Part shown: one piece after another, positions 1 through 11,683 of the stretch | How the letters are laid out: each line of letters opens with the position of its first letter | How positions within the stretch are numbered: position 1 is the first letter of the stretch | Origin: Actinostola sp. cb2023 | Taxonomy: Eukaryota > Cnidaria > Anthozoa > Actiniaria > Actinostolidae | Length of the DNA: 64,000 nt | Assembly: GCA_033675265.1 (NCBI GenBank) | Contig: JAUJYZ010001316.1 | Location: forward strand, 372,001-436,000 | Direction: 5' to 3' | Notes under the pieces: generated by a model | The model's input: the letters and a program-made list of their open reading frames with translations, nothing else | Database searches by the model: none | Told to the model about the DNA's origin: nothing | Program-made: the position numbers and the translations under genes

Positions 1-1200
1 CAGATGTCTTGTTGACGAGATTGCCGATGGCCTTGGACATAAAGCATAAAAATAAAACAAAACAAAAAGTTATGAGCGAGGGTTTGCCTTGTACCGTGAA
101 ACTGGAATGAAACACTCATCTACAATCACACTTACATACCTGAACAATCTGCAACTATTGTTCCTCACTATTCACTTCATGAATAGATTGTGTACTTAAG
201 AACAATAGCAGTGTAGAGCATGACCAACTGCGTGTCATGCCATCAAGCGAAAGGTAAATGCATTTATTTACCGGCATGTGTGCCTAAATTCATTATTTTC
301 GTCAGACGCGATCCTGTTGTTTTAGGCTTTTACTGGTTTTACCATTGGAAAACTGTTCTTTTGATTTCTTGATGTTCTAAAAATAAATATGTCGCTTTAC
401 CATTCATTATCACGATCCAATACAATCATATGACTGACTAAAAAGAAGACTGCTCGTAGGGTAATTCGAAACGTGTTTCCCCACCAACTTTCGGTATTTA
501 TCAGTTCTAAAATCTAAGGTTGGTTTAAGCGTTTAGCATTTGAGAATGTTTTGTTTGAGGCACTTGATTGACAACACATATTGTGTTAGCACGTGAAAAT
601 CTAAAAGAACTTTAACCCACCCGCTTCATTTTGATAGTAATCAAAAACACTTTGGCAAAAATTCAGTAAAATTGTTAGCACTATTTAACAAACGTTAAAC
701 TGTCTGAAAAAGCGACAATAATTTGCCTGTTTAACGTCTAACCAATGGTCATCGATTCGAATGCTGACATTAAAAGCTATTAAAAACAACAAAGATCCGT
801 CTGAATTGTACACTTTAAGATGACTCTAAGTAGTTTTTTACTGACCACACTTCCACTTTTCATTCGACAAATTGATAGACTTATCCTCGACTTTTGCAAC
901 AGTTATCGGGCAAAGATGGACATTTTGAATTATATCAATTTCAGCTCGATCGCGGTTTCCTTGGCAACGATAAACAAAGATCGTTGAAATCAGTTTTTCT
1001 AAAATATCTCAAGATTTCGATGAGCTCTAGACTAGCGACTATATGTATGATAAACTACATACTGAGCAAAGTAGCTGAGACAGAATTCAAACTATTTGAT
1101 CAGAGCGATTTTGAATAATTCGAATAAAGAATGTTTATGCTCCTTTTGATACGAAAGTATGGTTTTGCAGCTATGAGCCATAACTATTTGGTCTTGGGGG
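1..1200. other. No gene recognised
   Basis: AT-rich sequence without a recognisable coding segment, tandem repeat or clear inverted repeat. The only longer open frame (894-1118, plus) has no recognisable motif and looks like chance. Confidence 0.5.
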
Positions 1201-1204
1201 GATG

Positions 1205-1545
1205 CGATGAGTTGGCAGTGCACCATCGATCCTTATGGTTGTTTTCATAGTCAGGATCATCTGACCCTAAATACTGTTCATTTTCTTCTTTCGATGCATC
1301 TTCATAGATCTTGCTGACAGCAGCCACGGCTTTGTACTCGGCCTCCAACTGAATCCGCTCAGCTTCATTCTTAGGTGCTTATACTTGATCAAGCTCAGCA
1401 ATTCTTGCTTTCAATTCAGCCTGTTTAGCCTTTGCTTCGAGGGTCCTTGCTCTAGAAGATGTTGATCTTTGTGATGACTTTGAGTTCCTTGTACTAAATC
1501 TAACAGAACGCTCTTCATACTTCTTTCGTTGTTTAACAATCTATC
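1205..1545 (-). pseudogene. Charged coiled-coil remnant, gag-like
   Basis: Read on the minus strand, this stretch gives a charged, alanine- and glutamate-rich helical sequence (for example RTLEAKAKQAELKARIAEL, then a stop, then AERIQLEAEYKAVAAVSKIY). It starts with a basic serine-rich patch. This composition resembles the N-terminal coiled coil upstream of gag in cnidarian BEL-type retrotransposons. The frame contains at least one stop, near 1380, and no start or downstream domain is visible. It is probably a retrotransposon fragment; a host coiled-coil exon cannot be excluded. Confidence 0.35.
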
Positions 1546-1597
1546 CATCTATCCACTTCATTCTGGAAGCTACTAATATCATACCATTTCAATTCGG

Positions 1598-2200
1598 CTA
1601 TTTCAGAATCCCTGTTGTTTTCAAAGACTGATAAGCATGATGGGTAATCATGGAAAAAAGTGCTTGATGGAGTTTTTTATCACCCGTACCTACAGGCAAA
1701 ACATTGCACCGGTTGCATTCTTTACAAGTCGAAAGTCGCCAAAACAGCATTAGTAGGTCCTGGGATCCTCCACAGAACGACCAGAGAGACGATTTCACTT
1801 TGAGTCCGCCAATTTGAATTTCGTCAATACACTGCCAACTCTTCTTCGTGAAATCGCATATCACCCCTGGATTATTTCAGGAGAACGGCCTGTACCACGC
1901 CATTCAAGGTTAATGATGCTGTTCTGGGCGTAATAAAGACTCTAAAATGCAAAATAGGCCTTTTGGCGGAGAGCAATCTGCCAACCGAGAGGGGATTCAA
2001 CCACGAGAGGAAGATCACCTGACAATTTGAGCCCGTGGAGTTTCAGAACTGTCAAGATTTCCATGGAAACCCCTTATATGGAATCGAAATTTCGTGATTA
2101 GGTCCAGAAAATCTCTGAAAACCTCAAAACCCGCATATAAGAACCTAGGTTTTTTCCAGGTTAGCCTAAAAATGTTCTTATATATTTGGTGACTACTGTT
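1598..2200 (+). repeat. Dispersed repeat R1, copy 1
   Basis: Two blocks match sequence near 32-33 kb in inverted orientation. Block 1681-1920 matches the reverse complement of 33010-33235, including a shared stretch around TTGCATTCTTTACAAGTC. Block 1910-2120 matches the reverse complement of 31950-32140, around TCCATGGAAA and CTTATATGGAATCGAAAT. Translation of 1598-1864 on the minus strand gives a Cys-rich piece (TCKECNRCN). It faintly resembles a zinc-binding tail, but I could not place it in a family. Confidence 0.6.
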
Positions 2201-2980
2201 TACTGTCTTCCCATTGCTGAAAGCATTAATTAAGCAGGGTCATGAACGATTTAGTGACATGGCATTTCAGGGGAAGACAATGTTCTTTTATGAGTTTTTC
2301 AGCGCTCTTGTAGTCACATCCACAGTCGATCAGATCTTGATCAAGGGATACACCTTGTACTTGAATTTACAATGAGCGATTTGTTTCATTCAGTACTGGC
2401 CAAAGCGAAGTGGGGATCAGATAGATAGGTCACTAGCTAGCGACAAGATCGGCGACTGACGTGACTGAGCACACAGTAGCGCTGAAAAACGGCAATAAAT
2501 AACATTGTCTTTCCCTGGAAATGAACCGGATTCCGTGACCCTGATGAATGCTTCCAGCAATGGATAACGTTGTATTTGACATCATGATTTGTGGAAGACG
2601 ATGACTTACCTCCCTTGAATCGATAGAGAAATTGTTATTTCTTAAAACGAGGGAAATGGCACATGGTCTGAGCACGCAAGAATTGACTACCATTGCCTCT
2701 GTACAAAATTACTGCATACTCGCAAAATCATCGCGATCGATAACATTCCAATATCGTATTGGACACTGGTTATAAGAGCCCAGGACCCGCTCGGACACGT
2801 CAACACAGGAACTCCGTCAAGATTAGTTTCGCTGCTTGCCTGTCGGCTCACAGCAACAAGAACCTGTTTTAAACTTAGGGTCAATAGGTTCTTATAAAAT
2901 GGGGTTTTTTTTAATGCCAAAATTTTAGCCTAACAAGTTTTAAGAGAGGATGTCAGTAAGATTCGAGATTCGCCGGTCAA
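2200..2980. other. No gene recognised
   Basis: No recognisable domain on either strand. The open frames at 2433-2693 and 2687-2920 (minus) have no motif and no splice context. Nothing else was seen apart from weak similarity of the first part to the flanks of repeat R1. Confidence 0.4.
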
Positions 2981-4722
2981 CTAAAAAAATCGAATTTAAT
3001 TTTCTTTCGCCATATCATTCCTTTCGATGGCCTATTTTAGGGAAAAATACTAAAAAGTTCCAGCAATTTTTATTTTAGGAGAAATTTGCAGTTTTTAAAA
3101 GCCCGCCTGATGACTGAAAATTTTCGGCTAAATTATAAGGCAACTCTGAACAGTCGGTGTGTGTTCATCTCTAGCACTACAACAACGACATTCAGCATAC
3201 TTAATAAACGTTTCTTGGTCTTTTCTACTGTAGTATTTATTTTTGTGTAACTTTTGTAGTTATTTTTCAAATTTGGTTTTATAAAGGTGTACTGAGCGCC
3301 ATGAACGGAACGTTGAAATATAGGCAATGTTTGAGGTACGAAAACGGAATCTGGTACCTAATTCTTTGAGGAAAACGCCATGCCCCAGGAAAGCTTCACC
3401 TTTGCTCTTTCAGTTTAGAAAGTTTCAACTTTGAGAATTCAATGTAGCATTTTTGAGAAATAAAACTATTATGCTTGGGACTGCCAAAATTAGACATTTT
3501 TGTCGTTAAAACACAAAACTTAATGCCAAAACACGACTATCTTGCACTGTTAGTTGATCGCTGCCAACAGATAACAATCTTCGAGTTAATAGGAATGATT
3601 TTCAACAATACTTGAGCTATTTCAGCCACATTAAGCTCCTAAAATAGTGAAAATTAGCATATTCATTGGTCAAATAAACACCGTAGTATTGGCCGTTTCC
3701 GAAAATTATGGTTCTTCACTTTGAAATGCTTAGAATTTGCTCCAAATAAGATTTACAAACAATTAAGCTGATTTATACTTAAAACTGGCGCTTATTCATG
3801 AAGAGTTTGGATATTTTGACTGGATGCTCCACTTTGTTGACAAGCCAATTATGTAACGCAATGTAACTGCTGGAAGTCACGCTACTGCCCTTCGAATAAT
3901 TTTTTTTGCAGCATGAAATAATAGTTTTAATCATAAATTATAAAACTAAACAGAATTCATACTTGCTTGAAAGGGTGGAATTTCGTATAAATGTCGTTTA
4001 GACAAAATTCGTAAATTTTTCTGTGAGATGCTGTTATCTGATCGACAATCTATGCTAATTTTAACTTTTGTGAGGGTTATTTACGACTCATTGTTGAAAG
4101 GCATTCCTATTGACTCGAAGATTGTTTTCCATCAGCAGCAATCGACTAAAAGTGATTTGGCATTACGTTTTGTGTTTGGACGACAAAAATGTCCGCGATA
4201 GATCGAAATTAATGCTAATTTTGGCAGTCCCAAGCATAATATTTTTATTTCTCAAAAATGCTACATTGAATTCTCAAAGTTGAAACTTTCTAAACTGAAA
4301 GAGCAAAGGTGAAGCTTTCCTGGGGCATGGCGTTTTCCTCAAAGAATTAGGTACCAGGTTCCGTTTTCGTACCTCAAACATTGCCTATATCTCAACGTTC
4401 CGTTCATGGCGCTCAGTACACCTTTTTAAAACCAAATTTGAAAAATAACTACACAAGTTACACAAAAATAAATACTACAGTGGAAAAGACCAAGAAACGT
4501 TTATTAAGTATGCTGAATGTCGTTGTTGTAGTGCTAGAGGTGAACACACACCGACTGTTCCAAGTTGCCTTATAATTTAGCCGAAAATTTTCAGTCAGGC
4601 GGGTTTTTGAAAACTGCAAATTTCTTCTAAAATAAAAATCGCTGAAACTTTTTAGTATTTTTCCTTAAAAGAGGTCATCGAAAGGAATTATATGGCAAAA
4701 GAAAATTAAATGCGATTTTGTA
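2981..4722. mobile_element. Foldback element with ~620-bp inverted arms
   Basis: The left arm (about 2981-3592) and the right arm (about 4094-4722) are inverted copies along their whole length. They are clearly diverged, with scattered substitutions and small indels. Each arm holds the same 64-codon open frame (3133-3327 minus, 4381-4575 plus), differing at a handful of residues. That frame contains a run of valines encoded by GTTGTTGTAGTG. The ~500-bp centre is unique and AT-rich. To the right, the boundary region reads TTAACCCATTGACTCC in reverse complement, a TTAA plus CCC end that recalls piggyBac-like short elements, but no matching left end was found. The family is unidentified. Confidence 0.75.
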
Positions 4723-4739
4723 GCTCAGGAGTCAATGGG

Positions 4740-5350
4740 TTAACATAGAAATATTTTTGTTAAAAATATTCATTTAGCACTAGCCTATAACAAAATAATG
4801 AGTTACCGGTAATGAAATGTAGCATTTGAAGGGAATTCACCTTGGGCTATGCTGAATGAGAGCAAAATATAGTTATTATGTCGAATTCTATAAATGCCTT
4901 TTTAGCTGGTAAAGATTGTTGCTAATTGTTGCAAGCAAATTGGCAACTTATGATTTTGAAATAAATCAAATGGCAAATAAATAATAATAATAAAAATGTA
5001 TAAATAAACAAAGTAATAAATAAATAAAGCTGACCTAAAAAGTTAAAATGTTAATGATACTGTGGGTTTGTGTATTTTCCAATTAAGGTGTATACGAAAT
5101 CAATTTTGTTTTACTCTTGATTTGAAGATTGTTATTTCTTAAAACGAAAATGAAAACAAAATATTTGGAGCATGTTTACCCGCTTTTAAACGGTCCCAAA
5201 GTGGAGCTGTTGATACCGAAATTTGGTCCAGGTCACTGAGGAAGGGTGAGTTCAAGATGACGTCACAACCTTGCCACTGCTGCATTCCGTCGTGCGTACT
5301 TGCCAAAGCATGTTTACCTTTTTTACCCGTACCATTTTACTCTATATTTA
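4740..5350. other. No gene recognised; A/T-rich low complexity
   Basis: Contains an AAT/AAAT-rich tract near 4975-5035. The only longer open frame overlaps the next feature. No motif or repeat boundary was seen. Confidence 0.4.
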
Positions 5351-5358
5351 CTTAAATA

Positions 5359-5570
5359 TGATGGAATCAGATGAAAAAAGTACATCTTCTTCAAGTTCTT
5401 CAATTCAAAATGACGCCAATACCGATGAAATGGAAGTTTTGGTACAGTTTCAGCCATGAAACTGAAGACGAACCATTGGCAAGTGACTTGAGTAGTAGCG
5501 AAGATGGCGAGGTCGAAGAAGGACTTTCTCTTGCCGTTTTACGCTTACGATTCGAAGAACTAAATACATG
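5359..5570 (+). pseudogene. Acidic Ser-rich first-exon remnant
   Basis: An ATG at 5359 opens MESDEKSTSSSSSSIQ, followed by an acidic stretch ending VLVQFQP. The frame then breaks at about 5455 by a one-base shift. In the next frame it continues with ETEDEPLASDLSSSEDGEVE and RLRFEELNTW, up to a plausible splice donor (GTTAGT) near 5570. From memory, the pattern of an acidic N-terminus with a QPxxxEPLAS-like motif followed by an intron resembles the first exon of cnidarian ballast-domain proteins (P2X7 C-terminal type). No ballast exon follows here. Treat the assignment as tentative; what the sequence shows is a frameshifted acidic exon. Confidence 0.3.
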
Positions 5571-5880
5571 GTTAGTATTGGATACCATCTGAATTTCTTT
5601 TATTTCTTTGCAAATCTCCGGTAAATACAAGTTAAAACTTTCATTTGAAATTTGCATGAGCATGCGCTTATCCGCTGGATCATAAAAGCGTAATTTCGGA
5701 AGCACAAATACCGATTATAGTAATAATAACGCTATATTTTATTATGTTACTATTTTGATCATCAGAGTTCGACAAAAAGGCTTAATATAGTCAAATGTTA
5801 ATTTAATTATGGCTTTTCACTTTTCACAAAATTCGTATTTTGTTTGATATTGAACGACACAGGAAGCCCAAGCTGGGATT

Positions 5881-6700
5881 TTGTGGATTATATCTGTTGT
5901 AGTTCAATATGGATTCTGGTACAATTTGTGGGCCCTGAACATAATAGACCATCACACAAAATTTGTTACCGTTGTCCCACTCCACGATAAAACTGCTGAA
6001 GAAGTGTTGGTGAATCTCAGAAATTATTGCTATACTTATGGTTTTCCCAAAAAAATTATCTCAGATAACGGGAGGGAATTCAGGAATAAAAGTCTAGAAA
6101 CATTCTGCAAGGAAAACCAAATCGCTATAGCCCATGGCGCCCCAAGAACACCATCAACACAGGGTTTAACCGAAAGAGCTAACAGAAGTTGGAAAGAGGA
6201 CATGAGATCCCTTATAATAAGTACCACAGGAAAAAAAATCAAACGATGGTGCACATACACAACAGAAGCATCCTATACAAGGAACATTTCCTACCACAGA
6301 GCAATAAAGATGTCTCCTTACGAAGCAGTTTTTCAAATAAAGCCACACAGAGAGATAGTGGAAAACAAGGAAAAAGAAGAGGAAACACAAACGTCAGAAG
6401 ATGAAGAAAGCTCAAATGATGAAACCACTGTAATAGAAGATCAAACTAAACAACTAGAAATGCCAAGCAAAAGACAGAAAATAATTGAAAACCAAAGAAA
6501 ATACAACAATGACATGATAGAGCAAACCAAAAGGAAACAACAAAGAAAGACGCCCAAATTTAATATCTCAGACATGGTTGCCGTAAAGATTGACAAAGTG
6601 GACAAAAAAAGTCCATTTCATCCCAACATGTTATTAGCCAAAATTATACAAGTTGAAGATACTGGGTGTGTGAAAATTGTCTTCCCTATCCCTAACCCTA
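5881..6700 (+). pseudogene. GIN/KRBA2-like transposon integrase, partial
   Basis: This encodes the catalytic core of a retroviral-type (rve) integrase as found in Ginger and KRBA2-like elements. Visible motifs are NIIDHHTKFVTVVPL, TAEEVLVNLRNY, FPKKIISDNGREF (second Asp) and TPSTQGLTERANRSWKEDM (catalytic Glu). A Lys/Glu-rich linker follows, then a C-terminal SH3/chromo-like stretch (KFNISDMVAVKIDKVD). The first catalytic Asp, expected just before the visible core, is not recognisable: the N-terminus reads VQYGFWYNLWAL, so the start is decayed or truncated. No zinc-binding N-terminal domain is visible upstream. The reading frame continues past 6700 into a minisatellite, so the natural stop has been lost or replaced. 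It is a transposon fragment, not a host gene. Confidence 0.7.
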
Positions 6701-6850
6701 AACCTAACCCCAAGGTACTTCATGTTGTACCAGTTCAAAACAAATTGTACCAGTTCAAAACAAATTGTACCAGTTCAAAACAAATTGTACCAGTTCAAAA
6801 CAAATTGTACCAGTTCAAAACAAATTGTACCGGTACAAAACCAACTTGTA
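6686..6850 (+). repeat. 20-bp minisatellite after a telomere-like tract
   Basis: A short CCCTAACCCTAAACCTAACC run (6690-6712) is followed by a tandem array of the 20-bp unit TTGTACCAGTTCAAAACAAA. There are about five near-perfect copies and two degenerate ones. Each unit contains GTTCAAAAC. The array is in frame with the integrase fragment upstream, so the open frame reads through it. Confidence 0.9.
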
Positions 6851-6999
6851 CCAGAATCCATATTGAACTACAACATATCTTTATTTATTTTTTCTATAAA
6901 TACTGTAATAACAGTCTTGAAACTGTCCTAGTGTCTTGTGGTATTTTTTTGCTATACCTGTACAAAGTTTCGTCGAATTTGAAAACAATTTAGATGTCT

Positions 7000-8400
7000 T
7001 CCCCGACCTTTCCGTTAAAATTTTTTGTTGTTGTTATCATAAAAAACTGTAATTTTATCTCTTCTGGCGAATTTTTCCAACAATCTCAATAATATATACT
7101 GAAAGTATATGGTGCATAGTTCTATAAAATGGTAAATTTTTTGTTGAGATTTGGGCTGGATTTCAAGCAATATGCAAAAAATGTATATTTTTGAATAATG
7201 AAATTTATGCAAACTTTACACTTCATTAAAATGTTTACTCTTTGACCGATCTCAGCATAATATTTAAAAATATGACCTCGGATGGGAACATTACAAGAAC
7301 ATTGGAACACTGACAGAAGAGACCCTACCATAAAACGAATACACATTCTAGAAATTATGACGAAGAAATTGTCGAAAATCTCCAACGATGCGAATTTTCC
7401 CAGAGAAGTTACTGAAATTTCTCAAAATTGGAAACATGACTTTAATGAATTATGTTGTTGAAATTGTGGAGATTTCGACTAAATTTCGAGATAACTAACT
7501 TTGAAGATTGGGATAATTGAGTATTCCAGACATCATACCCAAGTTTACCTTCGTTTATTTGAAGTTGATTTGGTGTTGATGAAAGCTAAAATATAATAAT
7601 ATGCATTCCATATGTATAAGAATTGACTAAATGTATTTACTTTCCCTTAAATATTCATCGAGACTGAGCTTTCAACGTAGACAAACTGTTTACTCCATGT
7701 CAGTTGGCCGCCATATTGTCCAAAATAGAGTATTTAGCACAGCAAAGGAACAGGAAAAAGCTTACAAAATATCGAAGGCGCAAGAAAGGCAATAAATTGA
7801 TCAAAATTTGTCAACTCTCTGAACTGTGTCAGTTGATATCTTCATGATATTTCATAACACAACCTAAATTATTTGTTGCATTTCAATGTTTATGTATAAT
7901 GAAAGTCAAACATATGTGATTCATAGTATTAGAACGTGTTTAGCAATCAGAGACGTCTGTCAATCTTATATAGCAGGTCATCAGATCATTTTCAGGACAA
8001 GAAAATAGATGGTATTAGGTTTTTTTGTCCTAAACAGGGTTAATGTATATACCCAAACCTGGTTCAAGTACCCATGCTTTGTTTTCATTTGACTATTATT
8101 CCGTAGCTATTAGATTTCATTTCACTGGTTAAATATAACCACTATTATGATTGTAAACCAACTCTACATACCTATTTTAATCCACTTTCGTTGGTTAAGC
8201 TTGTCATGGGCACACTTTTTAAATAGTGCATCGGGGAGTTCGCTGTGTTTGTTTGCAATATGCCTTATAAACGACTTGCCAAATATTTAACCGTAAATGT
8301 AATAAAGATATTTATTATATAAACAACAAGTGTTTTACAGGGATTTCGGCCATTGAGAAATATCGTTTCTAAACACACGTAAAATACAATATTTTTACGG
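7000..8400. other. No gene recognised
   Basis: AT-rich with no recognisable domain in any frame. The open frames at 7015-7212 and 7122-7385 (minus) have no motif. The stretch ends at the 5' LTR of the BEL element at 8403. Confidence 0.45.
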
Positions 8401-8402
8401 GT

Positions 8403-8890
8403 TGATCTGAACGTAAATTTGCATAATTTGCATACCGCTTGTAAGTTAGTATCGCAGGCGCACTTGGACTGACCCGACGTATGTAAAACGTGTTTGGAAA
8501 AATGTTGAGTATAAAACCTGAAATTAAGGTCCTTCGACCTGGATCAGTGGATCTGCGAATGTCTAGATGTTTGAAAATTCATCTGGAGTATTGGAATTGT
8601 TATTGTTCATTGAAGAATTGAACTAAGGCGAGTTGATCTCCTCGTGTTTATAGTTGTGAAATTTACGGCTTGGCGATTCGGCGCTATTGAATCACTTAAT
8701 ACACCATGAAGTCAACTGAGTCGAGATTGAAATCGAAGAAGAGTTGGTCTTCCTCATGTTTATCTGTGAAATTTGTGGCTCTAACTCGGCGATTCAGCGC
8801 CACTACTGTGTTAAGTCAAGGAGTGTTGATCCTCCGTGTATTAAGTGATTTGAAAAAGCTTCGAAGCATTCATTGGCAATTGGCATCAAA
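8403..8890 (+). repeat. BEL 5' LTR (right edge approximate)
   Basis: The first ~110 bases match 28375-28498 closely, sharing GCATAATTTGCATACCGCTT and AAACGTGTTTGGAAAAATG. The right edge is inferred. A primer-binding-site-like TGG start follows at TGGCATC (about 8880) or TGGCGACAAACG (about 8899). I could not choose between them. Confidence 0.65.
8510..8516 (+). promoter_or_regulatory. LTR TATA box
   Basis: TATAAAA lies inside the 5' LTR about 110 bases from its start, a sensible place for the retrotransposon promoter. The 3' LTR copy has decayed to TAAAAAA at the same position. Confidence 0.45.
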
Positions 8891-8999
8891 AGCGTCGACT
8901 GGCGACAAACGAGAAGTTGTTCTCATCGAGAAGTTGTTGTTGTTAATATTGAAGAAAATATTGAAGATTATTGCCTAATTCGTCTCTCATTGTGCTAAA

Positions 9000-9598
9000 A
9001 TGACCGAAGGCTTGGAAGCTATCAAGAAAAAGAGACGTTTTTGAGGAAATCTCTAACGGACACGTTGAAGTCTGTGGATGAAACCTTGTCTACCGAGGAT
9101 AATTATGCAGGAGTTCAAGTTTTGAAAGATAGTTTATCTAACAAATGGAAGGATTTGCAGGATCTTCAAACATCGCTTTGTATCTTTTTAGAAGACAGAG
9201 ACATAGATAAAGAATGTAAAGACCATCACGAGTACGAAATGAGAGTACTGGATTGCATGGCTAAAATGACTGTGTACTTGAAGCCTAAAGAAACCAGTCA
9301 ACCTGTCAGCTCAAGTGGAGAGTCGTCTCCGTCTTCTACTAATGTTCAAGTCAAGCTTCCTAAGATTGAGCTTCCTACCTTGGATGGAGATATTTTGACA
9401 TGGCAAACTTATTATCAGTCGCTGAAAGTATCTATTATAGAGAACACCTCTTTAGCTGATGTCCAGAAGTTGGAATATACCATGAGATCATTGAGAGGAT
9501 CAGCAGCAGAGGCAGTGAAAGGATTCTCTGTCGTTGAAGCGAACTATAAACCAGTCTTAGAAACTCTGAAAATCAGGTTAGTCCTGATTATCAATTGA
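9000..9598 (+). pseudogene. BEL/Pao gag (DUF1759-type), truncated
   Basis: An ATG at 9000 (MTEGLEAIKKK) leads after a frameshift near 9040 into RKSLTDTLKSVDETLSTED. The Pao gag core follows: VKLPKIELPTLDGDILTWQ, then YQSLKVSIIENTSLADVQKL and SLRGSAAEAVKGF, characteristic of the BEL gag domain. At about 9575 the sequence jumps to LNDTLQKFWSIESIGI, which belongs to the start of the pol region. The C-terminal gag zinc knuckle and the aspartic protease are therefore deleted. Retrotransposon gag would form cytoplasmic particles; this copy cannot. Confidence 0.75.
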
Positions 9599-10436
9599 AT
9601 GATACCCTTCAGAAGTTTTGGAGTATTGAGTCAATCGGTATCCAAGCTGACGAAAGTCATGTTTCAGCTAAGAACTAGTGTTAAATAACTTCAAAGAAAC
9701 ATTGACATTTGAAAATGGGCGTTGCGTATCTTCTTTACCATGGAAAGATCAGCCCATTACTGTGGAAGATAATCATAATCAAGCTAAGAATATACTTTAC
9801 AGTCTAGAAAGAAAACTTCTGCAAGATCCAGTTAAAGCTAAGTCTTGCAGAGAAGCCATTAATAATTATGATGAGTATGAGATAGCAGAGGAAGTGCCTA
9901 GTGATGAAATTGTCCCATCTGACAATCGTCCTGTCTTTTACTTACCACATCATGCCGTTGTTAGAGAAGATAAACAAACAACTAAAACTAGAATTGTGTT
10001 TGGATGCATCAGCGAAGGGTAACAATGGGTTATCCCTAAATAGCTGCATTGAAGCAGGTCCAGCTTTACAACCAGATTTAGTTGGAATACTTCTTCGTTT
10101 CCGGAAGCATAGAATAGCTGTCGTTGGAGACATTGAAAATATGTTTTTACAGATTGGCTTAAAAACTGAAGACCGGGATTCTCTCATCGACATTGACAGT
10201 GTCCCTAAAGTGTACAGGATGACTCGAGTGACATTTGGTGTTATTGCGAGTCCATTTCTAGCCATCTGCACTACCCAGGAACATGCGCGAAAGCACAAAG
10301 AAAGTTTCCCTCAAGCCTCAGATGAAATCCTCAAGAATACTTATGTTGATGATCTTGCTACAGGTAGAGATGAAGTGTATGAGGCACTTGAGTTGCAACA
10401 ATGTAAAATAACTGATGCATTTAGCAGCATTCAATT
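9599..10436 (+). pseudogene. BEL/Pao reverse transcriptase, 5' half
   Basis: Pao-type RT in two frames. The first runs to TRIVFG near 10000. A frameshift then leads to DASAKGNNGLSLNSC, ALQPDLVGILLRFRKHRIAV, DIENMFLQIGL, RMTRVTFGVIASPFLA and the catalytic NTYVDDL near 10340. A TAG interrupts the frame at about 9677. The domain stops at 10436 where the THAP transposon entered, and its continuation (KWSSNSAELMREIPEKD) resumes at 25307. The halves line up around the target GGC. Confidence 0.8.
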
Positions 10437-10535
10437 GGCCTTTTCCCAATCGAGTAGGAGACTGGGTTCGAGTTATGACCTGTTGTTGTTGGGGCTTTTT
10501 GAATGGACAGATCCGCCATTTTGTACAAAGCGAGT

Positions 10536-11510
10536 ATGCCTCACCATTACAGCTGCTGTGTGCCAGGCTGTACAAATAGCTTCAGAAATGCACCAAATCT
10601 TCAATTCTACAGGATTCCGAAAGATGTTGAGCTGAGGAAGACGTACAAGGTCATTTTGAGGAATGAAACCCTCAAATTAGACTCGCAAGGCACTCGCGTT
10701 TGTTCGGCTCATTTCGAAGGTGGAGAGAAAATATGTCGAAACCATCTACCAACAATCTTTCCATGGATCAAGGAAAAAAAGGAGAGAAGAGAACTGAAAC
10801 GTCAGCTACCTCAGGAATCCATACAGAGAGTGAAGAAACAAAAATATCAAACTGCTGAACTTCTACTTCAAGAAGAATCCCCTGAATTATTCGAAGACTC
10901 AAGCTCTGGCCTTGAAAACGACGCGTCCATAGCTACATACACGATCAAGACATACACTGAAACAGCTTGCCAGACTGACAGTGATATTATGCTTGAACTT
11001 ACTGTACTGAAGGAGAAATTGCTGGCTCTGGAGGAAAAAAATGAATCGCTCAACACTGAAAATGAACATTTGAAGAAAGAGGTTGATAAGTTGAACTATG
11101 CATTAGACAATCCAAGATTTGACATTGATAAATACAAAGACAGTGACGAAGACATTGCATTTTATTCTGGTTTTCCTGACTACAATGCTATGATGCTGTG
11201 TTATAAAATAGTAGAGGATTCAGCAAAGAACATGAGCTATGATCATGAGAGAGTTTATATTGATATGCAGCATAAGAAGCCAGGCAGGCGAAGAGTCTTG
11301 ACTGTTTTTCAAGAATTTACCCTTGTCATGATGAGACTAAGACTTGGACTGTTTGAGAGAGACATTGCTCATCGTTTTAGTGTCTCAGTAACATCAGTAT
11401 CCAGAATAACAAGAACATGGATACGGTTTCTCAGGTGCGAGTTTGAACCGTTGATCAACATACCTCCAAATGACGTCATCAAGCTTCACATGCCAGAAAG
11501 TGTACCCTAG
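10536..11510 (+). pseudogene. THAP-HTH part of DDE_Tnp_4 transposase
   Basis: Starts MPHHYSCCVPGCTNSF; an upstream in-frame ATG at 10503 lies in the terminal repeat. Residues 1-77 form a C2CH THAP zinc finger (CCVPGC, then VCSAHF, with FPW at the end), which would bind transposon ends. An acidic linker and a coiled coil follow (roughly residues 150-190, LKEKLLALEEKNESLNTENE). Next is a helix-turn-helix of the HTH_Tnp_4 type (RRVLTVFQEFTLVMMRLRLG, then DIAHRFSVSVTSVSRI). The frame ends in a TAG at 11508-11510 because of an indel just before the Kolobok insertion. The DDE half continues at 19670. Confidence 0.85.
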
Positions 11511-11512
11511 AC

Positions 11513-11516
11513 TTAA
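11513..11516. repeat. Kolobok target-site duplication, left TTAA
   Basis: TTAA directly precedes the AGGGGCAGTG terminus and is matched by TTAA at 19666-19669 after the opposite end. Removing the element and one TTAA restores a single TTAA inside the host transposase reading frame. Confidence 0.9.
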
Positions 11517-11683
11517 AGGGGCAGTGTCAAGCTATATGACCGCGTAAGCCTGGGTACGAAGAAGCGAGAAATAATAAAAGTCCACCGTGGACTTTTATTA
11601 TTATCGCTGTTTTAAATCTGTTTCCATCGACCTTAAACAGGTTTGTTCAAGCGTTTAATTGATCACTAGTAATAATTCAAAGC

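Noticed and set aside
1598..1864. Cys-rich minus-strand frame as a piggyBac C-terminal zinc domain
   Set aside because: TCKECNRCN is suggestive, but the remaining cysteines and the order relative to the TTAACCC end do not fit. Left as an unclassified repeat.
6690..6712. CCCTAAC-like run as an interstitial telomere
   Set aside because: Only about three imperfect units, directly joined to an unrelated 20-bp minisatellite. Too short to support a telomere relic.
7015..7385. Overlapping minus-strand open frames as small genes
   Set aside because: AT-rich, cysteine- and phenylalanine-scattered translations without domain features.
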